Source: Saprospiraceae bacterium (GTDB lineage: Bacteria; Bacteroidota; Bacteroidia; Chitinophagales; Saprospiraceae). From it: DNA of 64,000 bases. The translations under genes were made by a program, and so were the position numbers. How positions within the stretch are numbered: the stretch's first letter is position 1; every line of letters begins with the position of its first letter. Where the stretch lies: NCBI GenBank assembly GCA_022448945.1, contig JAKVCV010000002.1, positions 149,563 to 213,562 on the forward strand. Direction: 5' to 3'. The notes beneath the pieces are model-generated. The model saw nothing but the letters and a program-made list of their open reading frames with translations, was not told the DNA's origin and did no database searches. This document shows, in pieces, positions 55,922 to 64,000 of the stretch.

Positions 55922-56848
55922 ATGGAAATTCGATTATTAAAGCGGGATGAAATAGATGATCCAAAATGGAATGGTTGTGTACACTATGCTCTAAATAGTA
56001 AGATCTATGGATATACTTGGTATTTGGATAATGTGTCAGAAGAATGGATGGGTTTGGTAGAAGGTGATTATGAATCTGTATTTCCTTTGGTTTGGAACGA
56101 TAAGTTGTTCAAAATAAAACAGTTGTATCAACCATATTTATGTCAGCAATTAGGGCTGTTTTCGGTTAATATCTGTAGTCAAGAACGTATTAAGCAATTT
56201 CTTCTAACGATACCTAGAGAATTTAAGTATTGGGATATTGGTTTAAATGATGCCAATAAAAATATACCTACAACTTTAGGTTTTGAAATTGTGATTAAAA
56301 ATAATTTCCACCTTTATTTAAATAAACCTTATGAATCATTGTATGCGGCTTACTCAAATAATATTAAACGTAATCTAAAAAAAGCATCTACAAAAAAGCT
56401 ATTTTTGAATAGTTCACTTAAACCTGAGAAATTTGTAGCTGAAGTTAAAAAAGCACAAATTCAGAAAGGTATTTTACATCCTGAAGCTTTGTACCATGCA
56501 GCTCACCGTATTATTTATAATTGTTTACATAGAGGAAAGGGCGTAATTATGGTAGCTTATGATAGCCAGAAAAATATATGTGCTGCTATTTTTTTTATGT
56601 TTAATGGTAATGCTATTGTTAATTTGCTAAATGTAAGTACAGAATTTGGGAAGGAAAATGGAGCAATGCATTTTTTATTGGATGCAACGATCCAGCGGGA
56701 AGCTAATAAACATAAATATATTGATTTTGAAGGATCATCAATAGAGGGGATTGCCAGGTTTTACAAGAGTTTTGGAGCAGTTAATGTTCCATATTATCAG
56801 TTAAAAAAGAATCAACTTCCATGGTGGATTAAATGGCGAAAGCATTAA
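55922..56848 (+). CDS. FemAB/GNAT-like acyl or aminoacyl transferase
   Basis: 308 residues with two GNAT-like halves. Landmarks are YAAYSNNIKRNLKKA (the family's N(I/T)RRNLRKA motif, about 141-155), the C-terminal core KGVIMVAYDSQKNICAAIFFM with NLLNVSTEFGKENGAMHFLLDA, and KYIDFEGSSIEGIARFYKSFGA. This corresponds to the FemAB/GNAT_6 acetyltransferase group, which transfers amino acids or acyl groups, for instance in peptidoglycan or polysaccharide assembly. The protein has no membrane segment. The substrate is unknown. Confidence 0.8.
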   Translation: MEIRLLKRDEIDDPKWNGCVHYALNSKIYGYTWYLDNVSEEWMGLVEGDYESVFPLVWNDKLFKIKQLYQPYLCQQLGLFSVNICSQERIKQFLLTIPREFKYWDIGLNDANKNIPTTLGFEIVIKNNFHLYLNKPYESLYAAYSNNIKRNLKKASTKKLFLNSSLKPEKFVAEVKKAQIQKGILHPEALYHAAHRIIYNCLHRGKGVIMVAYDSQKNICAAIFFMFNGNAIVNLLNVSTEFGKENGAMHFLLDATIQREANKHKYIDFEGSSIEGIARFYKSFGAVNVPYYQLKKNQLPWWIKWRKH

Positions 56849-57049
56849 TACTTTTTAATTAGTTTTTATTCTATTAGAGTTTTTTGTGTAATCCAATTAG
56901 TCTAAAGAATAATTTGGGTGTTTTGTTTATTTATGTAAATCACTACAATAATAGTAGTTTTTAGATTATAATTATTTATTGGATTATACGGAACAATTAG
57001 CGCTAGGTGTTAAACTTTTCAGATTTGTTCAATTTTAAAAAGAAATCAA

Positions 57050-57757
57050 ATGATAGATGAAATTGATGAAGAAGATGACAAAGACCTTTCTTCTTTTTTA
57101 GAAGAAGATGACAAAGACCTTTCTTCTTTTTTAGAAGAAGATGAAGTCGATAACAAGAAATTAAAGAAAAAAAGCGTTGACTTAAAAAAGGGTTTATCAA
57201 AAAAAACTACTTCAAAACCCAAACCAATCTGTGCGTATAAACAAGAAAAGCGAAAAGCACGTGTAGATATTACTAAAAGTTCCAAAGAAGATCATCGAGC
57301 TCGCCAGCGTTATACAAAAAAGGAATTGGATGATTATATTGAAAAAGAATACAAATACATGAAAAGTAAGCCATATATGGTTATTCACCAGTTTACAATC
57401 ATGGAACAATATCCATTTAAGAAGAAAAAATCAGATTCTGATATTATAACAGAAGACAATACTGATTATGATTATGCTTTGGTTTTTGGTAAGCAATTAA
57501 AGTGGAAAAGTCAGTTGGATTTTAAACACAATGCTCATCTTTTAGGAGAGATTATGTTCATGCGTAGAGGTGTTTATTGGATCGAAGGTGAGGAAATTGA
57601 AATGGAACCTCATTTTGCACTTGTTGTAAATAAAAAACGTAAAAGAATAAAACCTAAACGTATACGTGATCTATTTTCAACTCTCAAACAACGATTGCGC
57701 TCTGGCAAACCCTTTGGGATTTACTCTGAGTTCCCAATTATTCTTAAGCGCACATAA
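57050..57757 (+). CDS. Unknown protein with acidic tandem repeat and basic C-terminal domain
   Basis: 235 residues. The first 30 residues are acidic and contain an exact repeat of 11 residues (DDKDLSSFLEE twice), encoded by two identical 33-base units (57074-57106 and 57107-57139). A Lys/Arg-rich segment follows (about 35-100). From about 100 there is a folded part (KPYMVIHQFTIMEQYPFKKKK, YALVFGKQLKWKSQL, NAHLLGEIMFMRRGVYWI) and a basic end (NKKRKRIKPKRIRDLFSTLKQRL). No family recognised. The charge layout resembles proteins that bind nucleic acid or other polyanions. The antisense ORFs over this region arise from the repeat and are not genes. Confidence 0.65.
   Translation: MIDEIDEEDDKDLSSFLEEDDKDLSSFLEEDEVDNKKLKKKSVDLKKGLSKKTTSKPKPICAYKQEKRKARVDITKSSKEDHRARQRYTKKELDDYIEKEYKYMKSKPYMVIHQFTIMEQYPFKKKKSDSDIITEDNTDYDYALVFGKQLKWKSQLDFKHNAHLLGEIMFMRRGVYWIEGEEIEMEPHFALVVNKKRKRIKPKRIRDLFSTLKQRLRSGKPFGIYSEFPIILKRT
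57068..57144 (+). repeat. 33-base perfect tandem repeat (about 2.3 copies), in frame
   Basis: Two identical 33-base units at 57074-57106 and 57107-57139, with a partial copy (GAAGAA before, GATGA after) on either side. Because 33 is a multiple of three, the unit adds 11 residues (DDKDLSSFLEE) per copy. The units are identical at every base including silent positions, so the duplication is recent or actively maintained. Slippage at this locus would change protein length by 11 residues per unit. Confidence 0.9.
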
Positions 57758-57839
57758 AGATTTAATCAAAGTGCAATTCTATTATGCTTGTACAGATAAA
57801 CTGAAAGCCCTTCTTCATAGTTTAATTATCCTATTTGTT

Positions 57840-58595
57840 TTATTGATTTTTTTTAATAAAATCGAAGTATTTTTCAAAATGTGAGGATGCAGCTTTTTCC
57901 CCAGAAATGAAAAATTCTATTTTTGTTTTTTGATTAGTATCAGTCTCAATAATACTATTTTTCAAATGCTTCACTGTGCCAAAATTGCCATCAAGAATTC
58001 GTATATGTCGAGGCAAAATACCACGTAATTGTTTAGTAAAGTAATAAAAATGAGTGCAACCTAAAACAAGGGAATCAAATTCTTTCCATTTAATGTTAAC
58101 AAAACATTTTTTTAGATATTGAAGAATGTGAGGCTCATTAAATTCAAAATTTTCAGCGTAGACTACAAGTTCCTGTAATGAGAGTTCCACTACTTTGTTT
58201 TCACCATTTAAGTTTTGAATAAGTGCTTTTAGTTTTTCTTCTTTGAGCGTTTTTTCAGTTGCACAAACCAATGTTTTTTTGTTATTATTATTTTTAAGAG
58301 CAGGTTTAATAGCGGGTTCCATTCCAATAATAGGAAATGAATATTTTTCACGTAACGCTTTTACTGTAACACTTGTAGCTGTATTGCATGCAACTACTAA
58401 AGCCTTGATATTCTCATGTGCTAAAAAATCAACTGCTTCAAAAACAAGTTTCTTTATTTCTTCATTAGATTTTGTTCCATAAGGTGCATTTATAGAGTCT
58501 GCATAATAAATATATTGCTCGTTTGGTAATAGTTTTAATGCATCATATAGAACATTAAGTCCACCTACCCCAGAATCAAAAAATGCAATTTTCAT
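57840..58595 (-). CDS. murI: Glutamate racemase
   Basis: 251 residues. It makes D-glutamate for peptidoglycan. The catalytic cysteines are Cys70 (VVACNTATS) and Cys180 (LVLGCTHF); the N-terminal FFDSGVGGLNVL (Asp7-Ser8) and YYADSINAPYG motifs complete the active site. The length is slightly shorter than the roughly 265-285 of many homologues, but all motifs are intact. The small T9SS-cargo gene lies upstream on the same strand with only 14 bases between, so they may be co-transcribed. Confidence 0.95.
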   Translation of the reverse strand: MKIAFFDSGVGGLNVLYDALKLLPNEQYIYYADSINAPYGTKSNEEIKKLVFEAVDFLAHENIKALVVACNTATSVTVKALREKYSFPIIGMEPAIKPALKNNNNKKTLVCATEKTLKEEKLKALIQNLNGENKVVELSLQELVVYAENFEFNEPHILQYLKKCFVNIKWKEFDSLVLGCTHFYYFTKQLRGILPRHIRILDGNFGTVKHLKNSIIETDTNQKTKIEFFISGEKAASSHFEKYFDFIKKNQ

Positions 58596-58609
58596 TTTAA
58601 ACTGTGATT

Positions 58610-59263
58610 TTATTCCAATATAAGTTTACCACTATGCACGAAGTTTTCAGAACTATATGAATAAAAGAAGCCTCCTTTTCCAAAAGGTTTTGTATTCAAT
58701 TTAAATTGTTTGTCGTGTACAATAGTCTTAAATAATAACTGACCATAGAAATTGTATAATGAAAGTTCAACAGGGGTTTCTATAAAATCAAATATGGTGT
58801 AATTAGTAGCAGGATTAGGGGAAACAACCGCTTTTTTACTTGTTTGGATTTCTTGTAAATCAGTAAGGGCAACAACACTAAATGTAAAGTTTTTAGTGTC
58901 ATCAGGAACAATTCCGGGACTACAAGGAGTTGGGGCAAACCCTGAACTAAGTGTCATTTCAAAAGTATAATTCCCTATTGGTAGAGGGCCAACTTTAAAA
59001 GTGTCTACATAATTGCATATATAAGTTAACATCCCCACACAATGTAATGCAGAAGCACTAATGTTGAATCCAGTGACATTAATGTTTTGTATGTACGGGG
59101 AACAACTACCGGATGGTAATGAAACGTCAACATAAAATGTTATTGAATCCGAAATAGTTGGGATTAAAGGTGAATAACTAAAACCATTTATGGTCCCTTG
59201 TCCAAATGTAATTGTTTTATTTAGCAACAATAATAAAATGAATGTATGATAGATTTTAGACAT
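58610..59263 (-). CDS. Small secreted protein with T9SS sorting domain
   Basis: 217 residues. A signal peptide (MSKIYHTFILLLLLNKTITFG) is followed by a beta-sandwich-like region of about 110 residues (about 25-130, with four cysteines) and then a type-A T9SS sorting domain (about 143-217: VVSPNPATNYTIFDF, LSLYNFYGQLLF, SGKLILE). It would be exported and attached to the surface through T9SS. No enzymatic domain is seen. Spacing to murI is 14 bases. Confidence 0.82.
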   Translation of the reverse strand: MSKIYHTFILLLLLNKTITFGQGTINGFSYSPLIPTISDSITFYVDVSLPSGSCSPYIQNINVTGFNISASALHCVGMLTYICNYVDTFKVGPLPIGNYTFEMTLSSGFAPTPCSPGIVPDDTKNFTFSVVALTDLQEIQTSKKAVVSPNPATNYTIFDFIETPVELSLYNFYGQLLFKTIVHDKQFKLNTKPFGKGGFFYSYSSENFVHSGKLILE

Positions 59264-59429
59264 GTTTGGAATGTTTTTTGCCTAGTTATAATTTATTATC
59301 CACCTTAAAAGGTTCAATGGATATGTGTTTCTATTGATTTATTTTAATAAATAAACGCGGTAACAGTTATTTAATAATACGCATTAAGTTTAAAAAAAGA
59401 AAAATATATAATAAAAAACAAAACGAAAT

Positions 59430-59540
59430 TAAAAATGTATTTCTCAATATTTTAGTTTCAAAAATCCACATTTAATAAAAAAAATAATATGAATTGAAAA
59501 CTACGTTTCTCACTAATTTAGTTTCAAAGATCGTAATTGA
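59430..59540. repeat. Imperfect direct repeat, two units of about 55 bases, upstream of a lipoprotein gene
   Basis: The block TTTCTCA-N5-TTTAGTTTCAAA occurs at 59440-59463 and again at 59506-59528, with matching flanks (GAAATTAAAAATG before the first, GAATTGAAAACTACG before the second). The two copies are about 65 bases apart and the second ends just before the ATG at 59558. Function unknown; a duplicated regulatory site is possible. Confidence 0.55.
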
Positions 59541-59557
59541 TCAAAAATTTCAAAATC

Positions 59558-59761
59558 ATGGAAGTTATCAAAAAATCAAGTTGTCTTTTGACAATTGTAG
59601 TAGGGTTTAGTTTTCTTTTAACCTCATGTGGAGCAGGGCACCATGTAGGTTGTCCAGGCCAGGATAGGCCTAGTTTTAAGAGCGCCTATAGTACTTCAAC
59701 TTCATCAACCTATGAGTTTTACGTTTTAGATTCTGATAAAAAATCTAATGCTGTTTTTTAA
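59558..59761 (+). CDS. Small lipoprotein
   Basis: 67 residues from the ATG at 59558 (a TTG further upstream is less likely). MEVIKKSSCLLTIVVGFSF is a basic, hydrophobic signal, followed by the lipobox LLTSC-GAG, so the mature protein has only about 45 residues: GAGHHVGCPGQDRPSFKSAY and a Ser/Thr-rich end. No family recognised. It is followed by a strong terminator-like palindrome, so it is probably a monocistronic, possibly abundant, small surface lipoprotein. Confidence 0.65.
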   Translation: MEVIKKSSCLLTIVVGFSFLLTSCGAGHHVGCPGQDRPSFKSAYSTSTSSTYEFYVLDSDKKSNAVF

Positions 59762-60141
59762 CTAATTACGTTATTAAGAAAAGGATTACTTATTTAATAA
59801 TCCTAACAAAAAATAAAAGCAGTTTAGTCTAGACTAAACTGCTTTTAAAAAAAAATGGGGCCATATTTGGATTTTAAGTTAGTTTTATATAATATATGTA
59901 TGCTGTTGCTTTTTAGTTTTCTGTATTATTATAAGGGTTCTTTTAGAATCTTTAATCCAAATAAACCTCTGTTATTAACAGTTAAAAATTTAATTATATT
60001 TTAATTTTTTTGTATCTTAACGCACATTAAAAATGAAAAATTCCCTTTTTCAGAAATAATATATCGAAAGCCAGCCACAATTAAGACTTTAGTTCTTTGT
60101 TTGATGAATCTCCTAAAAGATGTCATCATAAAATCTACTAT
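59762..60141. other. Intergenic region before the giant M43/PKD protein gene
   Basis: 380 bases. It contains the palindrome listed separately and an AT-rich tract with TATCTTAA near 60013 that could be a degenerate -7 element. No other feature is supported. Confidence 0.5.
59815..59846. terminator. Palindromic terminator
   Basis: A perfect 32-base palindrome of two 16-base halves (AAAAGCAGTTTAGTCT and its complement) with an A-rich tract on both sides. It lies 53 bases after the lipoprotein stop codon and can act in either direction. The almost absent loop (the central CTAG must open) is unusual. Confidence 0.8.
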
Positions 60142-63100
60142 ATGAAAACAACTTTACTAACTATTATATTTTTTTGTTTTTTTGATCTTATTTGTGCACA
60201 GAAAGGCTTAATCAAAACTCGTTTAAGTAACAATCCCCTAATACTTAAAAGTAAAACACCAATAAAACCATCTCAGGGGCTTCTGATGCCTGACAAATTG
60301 TATCCTTCTCTAGATTCGGGCCGAAACAAAAATAATTCTAATATTCCTGCATCATGGCCGTATAATTTATTGCCACATCAGCAAACCTATGGTCATCATA
60401 ATTGTAATCACAAAGGAGGTTTCTGTGACCCGCGAAATCTGCCATTAAGCCCCAGTGGAAAGTTGCTTTCTGTTGATGGTGATGAAGTTGAATTTAGGGT
60501 TTCAAAAAATTCTAGTGTTACAAATATTTGTGGAACGCCAAGAGGTTATATAAATAATTCAACTACTAAGAGTGCAGGGTGTCCTTTTACTGTTCCTTGT
60601 GATAATCCAGCCAATAGGGATGCTGCACCTACAACTGTTAAATATTTTCAATTAGTTTGGCATGTAATGCAATCAGCATCCGGTGGCGGTGCTTCAAATA
60701 TTAATCAGATTAGGATAGATGCTCTTATGGCTGAGCTGAATAACGATTTTAGTTCACATAATATGATATTTTGTGCTGACCCAGCTAATTTTTATATTGA
60801 TGATGTAAATTATACCCATAATTCTAATACTGATGAAGTTTCTTTAAAGACTACCTATAATGTAAATCCTACCCAACTCATTAATATCTATGTTGTTGGG
60901 ACAATGACTCCTGGTGGGTATGCTAGATTTCCTTATGATCCGATGGGGGGCACAAGTCCAACTGGTGGTATTGTATTGAATAGGGGAAATTGTAATGTTG
61001 GCACGCATACACTTGCGCATGAAATGGGGCACACTTTTGGACTTGAGCATACTTTTGCAGGTGTAGATGAACGGACCCAATGTTCTGCTTGTTATGAACA
61101 AGTTCGAAATGTTAATGGCTCTTCAAATTCTTCTGGAGTCCCAACACCTTTTGGTGGCCCATATACTACCGAAGGTGATCAGGAAGGAGATTGGTGCTCA
61201 GACACCCACCCTCATGATACATATAGTTACAATTGCTCTACAAGTTCAAATTCAAATGGTTCCTGCGATAGTAATCCATGGGCAGGCGCACCAGTGAATA
61301 ATCATATGTCATATTCTTTCTGTTCCTCACAATTCACATCTCAACAAAGCTCAAGGATGCATTGTATGACAGCTACTTATCTGAATAGTTGGATATCTTA
61401 TGGTGGTGGTATTTGTGGCGCTCAGCCTCCAGTTGCAGATTTTGATGCTACTCCAACAACCTGGACAGCTCCTAATAATGTTAGTTTTAGTGATTTATCA
61501 ACGCCCCAATCAATTATTACTGGTTGGACTTGGGTTTTTGATGTTGCTGGTTCAGGTACAGTAAGCTGTTTGGGATGTACGGGTGCTAATGCTACTTTTG
61601 TTGGATCAACACCACCTGTAGTAACTTATCCTAATCCTGGTTTATATACTGTTTCACTTACTGTAAATAGTGCTAATGGATCTGATTCTGAAACAAAAGT
61701 AGATTATATTGAGGTTACTGCTCCGGCAGGAGATTGTGATACTTTAGATACGGATTGGCTTACACCAACGTCTACTGTTTCCTTTTATGCTGGGGGGCTT
61801 GGTTATTTTACTGGTGTTCCTTGTGAAGGAAGTGCACAACCTATAGATCCAGCAGGATTTTACCAACAATATTTTACGCCCAATCCTGGCACTTCGATTG
61901 TGGGTGCAGTAACTGTTGGTTTAGGCGGGTTAGTAGATCCGGATGATGATATGACTTTCCAGATTGTTGCTTATGAAGATGATGCTACGAACCCTGGTTT
62001 TCCAGATTTAGTTTCTGGCCCTATTGCAGTGCGTTCTTTTTCACCTACACAGATCGGTGTGCCTGGGGCTGGAGTTTATCTGGTTTTTAATATTCCATTT
62101 ACATGTGCACCAACTGTAGTTGGAGCTACTTTTCACGTTGGTGTAGAAATGGTTCCCGGAGATGCTACTGATGAACTTTTATTAATGTCAAATGTTACAG
62201 GTCAGGGAGGCTCACCACTTACTAATAGTTCTAATACTTCTTTTTGTGGAGTTAGTGATTATAATGTAAATGGTATGCTTTGTGGCTATCCGGCTATAGA
62301 TATTGATCTGTATTGCTATCCTCAAATGGGTTGGTATAAGCCTACTCCATTAGCGACTGGATTTGTACAGAATATACAATGTGATACTAATGAAGTAGAT
62401 ATTCTATTTAGTACTTTGTACGATGGAGTTGGATGTGCTGCACCGTCAGGACTAAATCAGGGTATGGTAAACTGGACTTACACCTTTGCAGATGGTACAA
62501 TTTTCAGTTCTTCCTCAGAAATTCCTATAATTTCGCGTACTTATACTAATGCTGGCCAAGATACAGTAACAGTTATGGCATTAAATGATTGTGGAAGAGC
62601 AGATACAACAACTTGGTATATTCCTTATGATTTTATGGGCACGCCAGATGCAGACTTTACTAAATCTCCATTAAATCCTATTTGTAATGGGGCACCTGGG
62701 GTTACTTTTACTGCAAACACAAGTGGTTATGCAGATTACACATGGGATTTTGGAGACGGTACCCCTCCAGTTTCTTCAGGAGGTGTTAATACCATAAATC
62801 ATGTTTATACTACACCTGGCCTTTATTATACAGAGTTAAGTGTTACTTCATTAGGTTACCAATCTATTAATACCTTTTATCTAGAAACATTTGATAGTGG
62901 ATGGCCTGCAGGTTATTTAAGATTTAATAACGACCCATTCACTCCAGCTCCTTTTATTAACCCTCCATTTACTGGTTCTAATGCCACAGCATGGTTGCCG
63001 ATGGACATTGATGGATCAGGAGAAAATGAAGCAGTGAGTACTTCTTATAATGTGTTGCCAACACAACAAGCAGATGATTGGATGATTACTTCAGCCATTG

Positions 63101-64000
63101 GAGTTCTTCCTGCCAATCAAATGTTATCATGGGAAGCAGAAGCTATTAGTGCGCCTTTCCCAGATGGTTATGAGGTTAGAATTTCAACAACTCAATTGCC
63201 TGCTACGGTTCTAAATTATAGTACTGTGCTTTTCTCTACTGCATCAGAAAACTCGTTTAGAACTACTAGAACTGCTAATCTTTCGGCTTATGCAGGGCAA
63301 ACTGTTTATATAGCATTTGTCAATAATTCTACTAACCAATACTTGCTCGCGATAGATGATATCAAAGTGGGAACTATTGGACCTGGTTGTACTAATACCG
63401 AACAAAAACTTGATTATGTCGAAATTGTTAACTGCTCAGTTCTTCCTCCTGTTGCGGCATTAAATGCAAGTACTATTGCTGGATGTGCACCATTGGATGT
63501 TTTATTTACAGATGTAACTGTTTTGGGTGATCCGGCCACTTCTTGGTTGTGGAATTATGGAGACGGTCAATTTTCAACGACTCAAAATCCTCCTGTCCAT
63601 ACTTATAGTTTGCCGGGTTCTTATTATGTTATTTTTCAAGCTTGTAATTCAGGAGGTTGTACTACAGATACAATTACAATAAATATATTTGCTGATGATT
63701 TGTCAGTCACAGCTAATGTTATATCAAATTATAATGGTTCTCAAATAAGTTGTAATGGCGGAGCAGACGGAGAAGCATATGTGCTAGAAGTTTTTACTGG
63801 GCCACCACCACCACCATTTCCACCGCCACCGCCATTGATATATCAATGGTCTGATGGACAAACTACAGCAGTAGCAACCGGTCTTGGTCTTGGAACATAT
63901 ATAGTTACCGTTACTAATGTTGGTGGATGTTCTGATACTGCGTCTGTAACATTGACTAACAGCTTAACACCAGTTATAGTAAGTATAGATAGTTTTTTAG
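60142..64000 (+). CDS. Giant secreted M43 metalloprotease-adhesin with PKD and SprB repeats, 3' end missing
   Basis: The frame is open from the ATG at 60142 to the window edge: 1286 codons and one base without a stop (the TTTTTTAG at the end is read as TTT TTA G). Signal peptide MKTTLLTIIFFCFFDLICAQ. The M43 domain lies at about 165-430 with zinc motif HEMGHTFGLEH (His293, Glu294, His297, His303). PKD-type domains follow at about 432-530, 775-830 and 840-915 (YTWDFGDGTPP), a jelly-roll of the choice-of-anchor J type at about 915-1090 (DDWMITSAIGV, IDDIKVG), another PKD (about 1110-1190, WLWNYGDGQ), and a SprB-type repeat (about 1195-1280) in which the usual GGxxPYxY stretch is replaced by a Pro-rich run. 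It should be a T9SS-exported surface protease/adhesin; the sorting domain is outside the window. Confidence 0.9.
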   Translation, partial: MKTTLLTIIFFCFFDLICAQKGLIKTRLSNNPLILKSKTPIKPSQGLLMPDKLYPSLDSGRNKNNSNIPASWPYNLLPHQQTYGHHNCNHKGGFCDPRNLPLSPSGKLLSVDGDEVEFRVSKNSSVTNICGTPRGYINNSTTKSAGCPFTVPCDNPANRDAAPTTVKYFQLVWHVMQSASGGGASNINQIRIDALMAELNNDFSSHNMIFCADPANFYIDDVNYTHNSNTDEVSLKTTYNVNPTQLINIYVVGTMTPGGYARFPYDPMGGTSPTGGIVLNRGNCNVGTHTLAHEMGHTFGLEHTFAGVDERTQCSACYEQVRNVNGSSNSSGVPTPFGGPYTTEGDQEGDWCSDTHPHDTYSYNCSTSSNSNGSCDSNPWAGAPVNNHMSYSFCSSQFTSQQSSRMHCMTATYLNSWISYGGGICGAQPPVADFDATPTTWTAPNNVSFSDLSTPQSIITGWTWVFDVAGSGTVSCLGCTGANATFVGSTPPVVTYPNPGLYTVSLTVNSANGSDSETKVDYIEVTAPAGDCDTLDTDWLTPTSTVSFYAGGLGYFTGVPCEGSAQPIDPAGFYQQYFTPNPGTSIVGAVTVGLGGLVDPDDDMTFQIVAYEDDATNPGFPDLVSGPIAVRSFSPTQIGVPGAGVYLVFNIPFTCAPTVVGATFHVGVEMVPGDATDELLLMSNVTGQGGSPLTNSSNTSFCGVSDYNVNGMLCGYPAIDIDLYCYPQMGWYKPTPLATGFVQNIQCDTNEVDILFSTLYDGVGCAAPSGLNQGMVNWTYTFADGTIFSSSSEIPIISRTYTNAGQDTVTVMALNDCGRADTTTWYIPYDFMGTPDADFTKSPLNPICNGAPGVTFTANTSGYADYTWDFGDGTPPVSSGGVNTINHVYTTPGLYYTELSVTSLGYQSINTFYLETFDSGWPAGYLRFNNDPFTPAPFINPPFTGSNATAWLPMDIDGSGENEAVSTSYNVLPTQQADDWMITSAIGVLPANQMLSWEAEAISAPFPDGYEVRISTTQLPATVLNYSTVLFSTASENSFRTTRTANLSAYAGQTVYIAFVNNSTNQYLLAIDDIKVGTIGPGCTNTEQKLDYVEIVNCSVLPPVAALNASTIAGCAPLDVLFTDVTVLGDPATSWLWNYGDGQFSTTQNPPVHTYSLPGSYYVIFQACNSGGCTTDTITINIFADDLSVTANVISNYNGSQISCNGGADGEAYVLEVFTGPPPPPFPPPPPLIYQWSDGQTTAVATGLGLGTYIVTVTNVGGCSDTASVTLTNSLTPVIVSIDSFL

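Noticed and set aside
57068..57144. Possible CRISPR-like repeat
   Set aside because: The two 33-base units are directly adjacent with no spacers and lie in frame inside a coding gene.
57003..57285. Two antisense ORFs over the 33-base repeat (Leu/Ser/Lys-rich)
   Set aside because: They are by-products of the repeat read on the other strand; the plus-strand protein continues into a well-formed domain, which these do not.
63991..64000. Apparent stop TAG at the very end of the window
   Set aside because: It is out of frame for the 60142 gene: the frame reads AGT TTT TTA then G, so the gene continues.

Overview
The window is a stretch of bacterial chromosome from an AT-rich member of the Bacteroidota. 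Three things support this. (1) Several genes carry type IX secretion (T9SS) C-terminal sorting domains, and there is a PorV2/PorU2 pair. (2) Promoters fit the Bacteroidota sigma-A pattern TTTG-N19/21-TAnnTTTG, clearest in front of the MBL-fold hydrolase, sucC and rsh genes. (3) The protein set is typical of the phylum (Omp28-like lipoprotein, DUF3127, WG repeats, PKD/SprB-repeat adhesins). The mix suggests a Chitinophagales/Saprospirales-like lineage, but that placement is an inference. I see no rRNA, tRNA, CRISPR array, insertion sequence or prophage.

Layout. 1-2758 is the 3' part of a secreted T9SS protein cut by the window edge. 2.9-5.1 kb holds an amidase and a DUF2459 membrane protein. 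5.5-11.7 kb is the porV2-porU2 pair, an outer-membrane shuttle protein plus a C25 (gingipain-fold) sortase-like protein. 12-16.3 kb holds an enoyl-CoA hydratase, an Omp28-like lipoprotein, a CDF metal exporter, a DUF998 protein and a 5'(3')-deoxyribonucleotidase. 16.4-18.4 kb is a DUF819 membrane protein with a coiled-coil partner. 18.4-22 kb holds an SDR, an FAD monooxygenase and an epimerase-like reductase, possibly one lipid or aldehyde redox pathway. 22-25.6 kb is a minus-strand cluster: a GT-C-type membrane glycosyltransferase coupled to small membrane coiled-coil proteins, two of them close paralogues resembling PspB, and a helical protein. Between this cluster and dnaG lies an orphan minus-strand promoter/terminator pair that may encode a small RNA or an attenuated leader.

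25.9-35.5 kb carries dnaG, a WG-repeat protein, a large outer-membrane protein (degenerate peptidase-MA-like, propeller and barrel regions), an MBL hydrolase, thiL and a small acidic protein. 35.5-45.6 kb carries a secreted M43 metalloprotease, sucC, rsh ((p)ppGpp synthetase/hydrolase), a Fur-family regulator, a STAS protein and purA. 45.7-55.2 kb is mostly minus strand: a sulfotransferase, a lysine-rich coiled-coil protein of unknown function, a VOC protein, DUF3127, ferritin next to a 994-residue contractile-tail baseplate (gpJ/gp6-like) protein, a voltage-gated K+ channel with a zinc ribbon, and YicC. 55.4-64 kb holds lipoproteins, a FemAB/GNAT-type transferase, an acidic-repeat protein, murI, a small T9SS cargo and the 5' part of a giant secreted M43/PKD/SprB-repeat protein that runs off the window end.

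The secretion theme links distant genes: at least three proteins have T9SS type-A sorting domains, a fourth very probably does beyond the edge, and PorU2/PorV2 could process or anchor some of them. The most unusual items are the isolated baseplate-like gene beside ferritin, the orphan small-RNA or attenuator locus upstream of dnaG, the small PspB-like proteins coupled to a glycosyltransferase, and a Fur-family protein lacking one structural cysteine.
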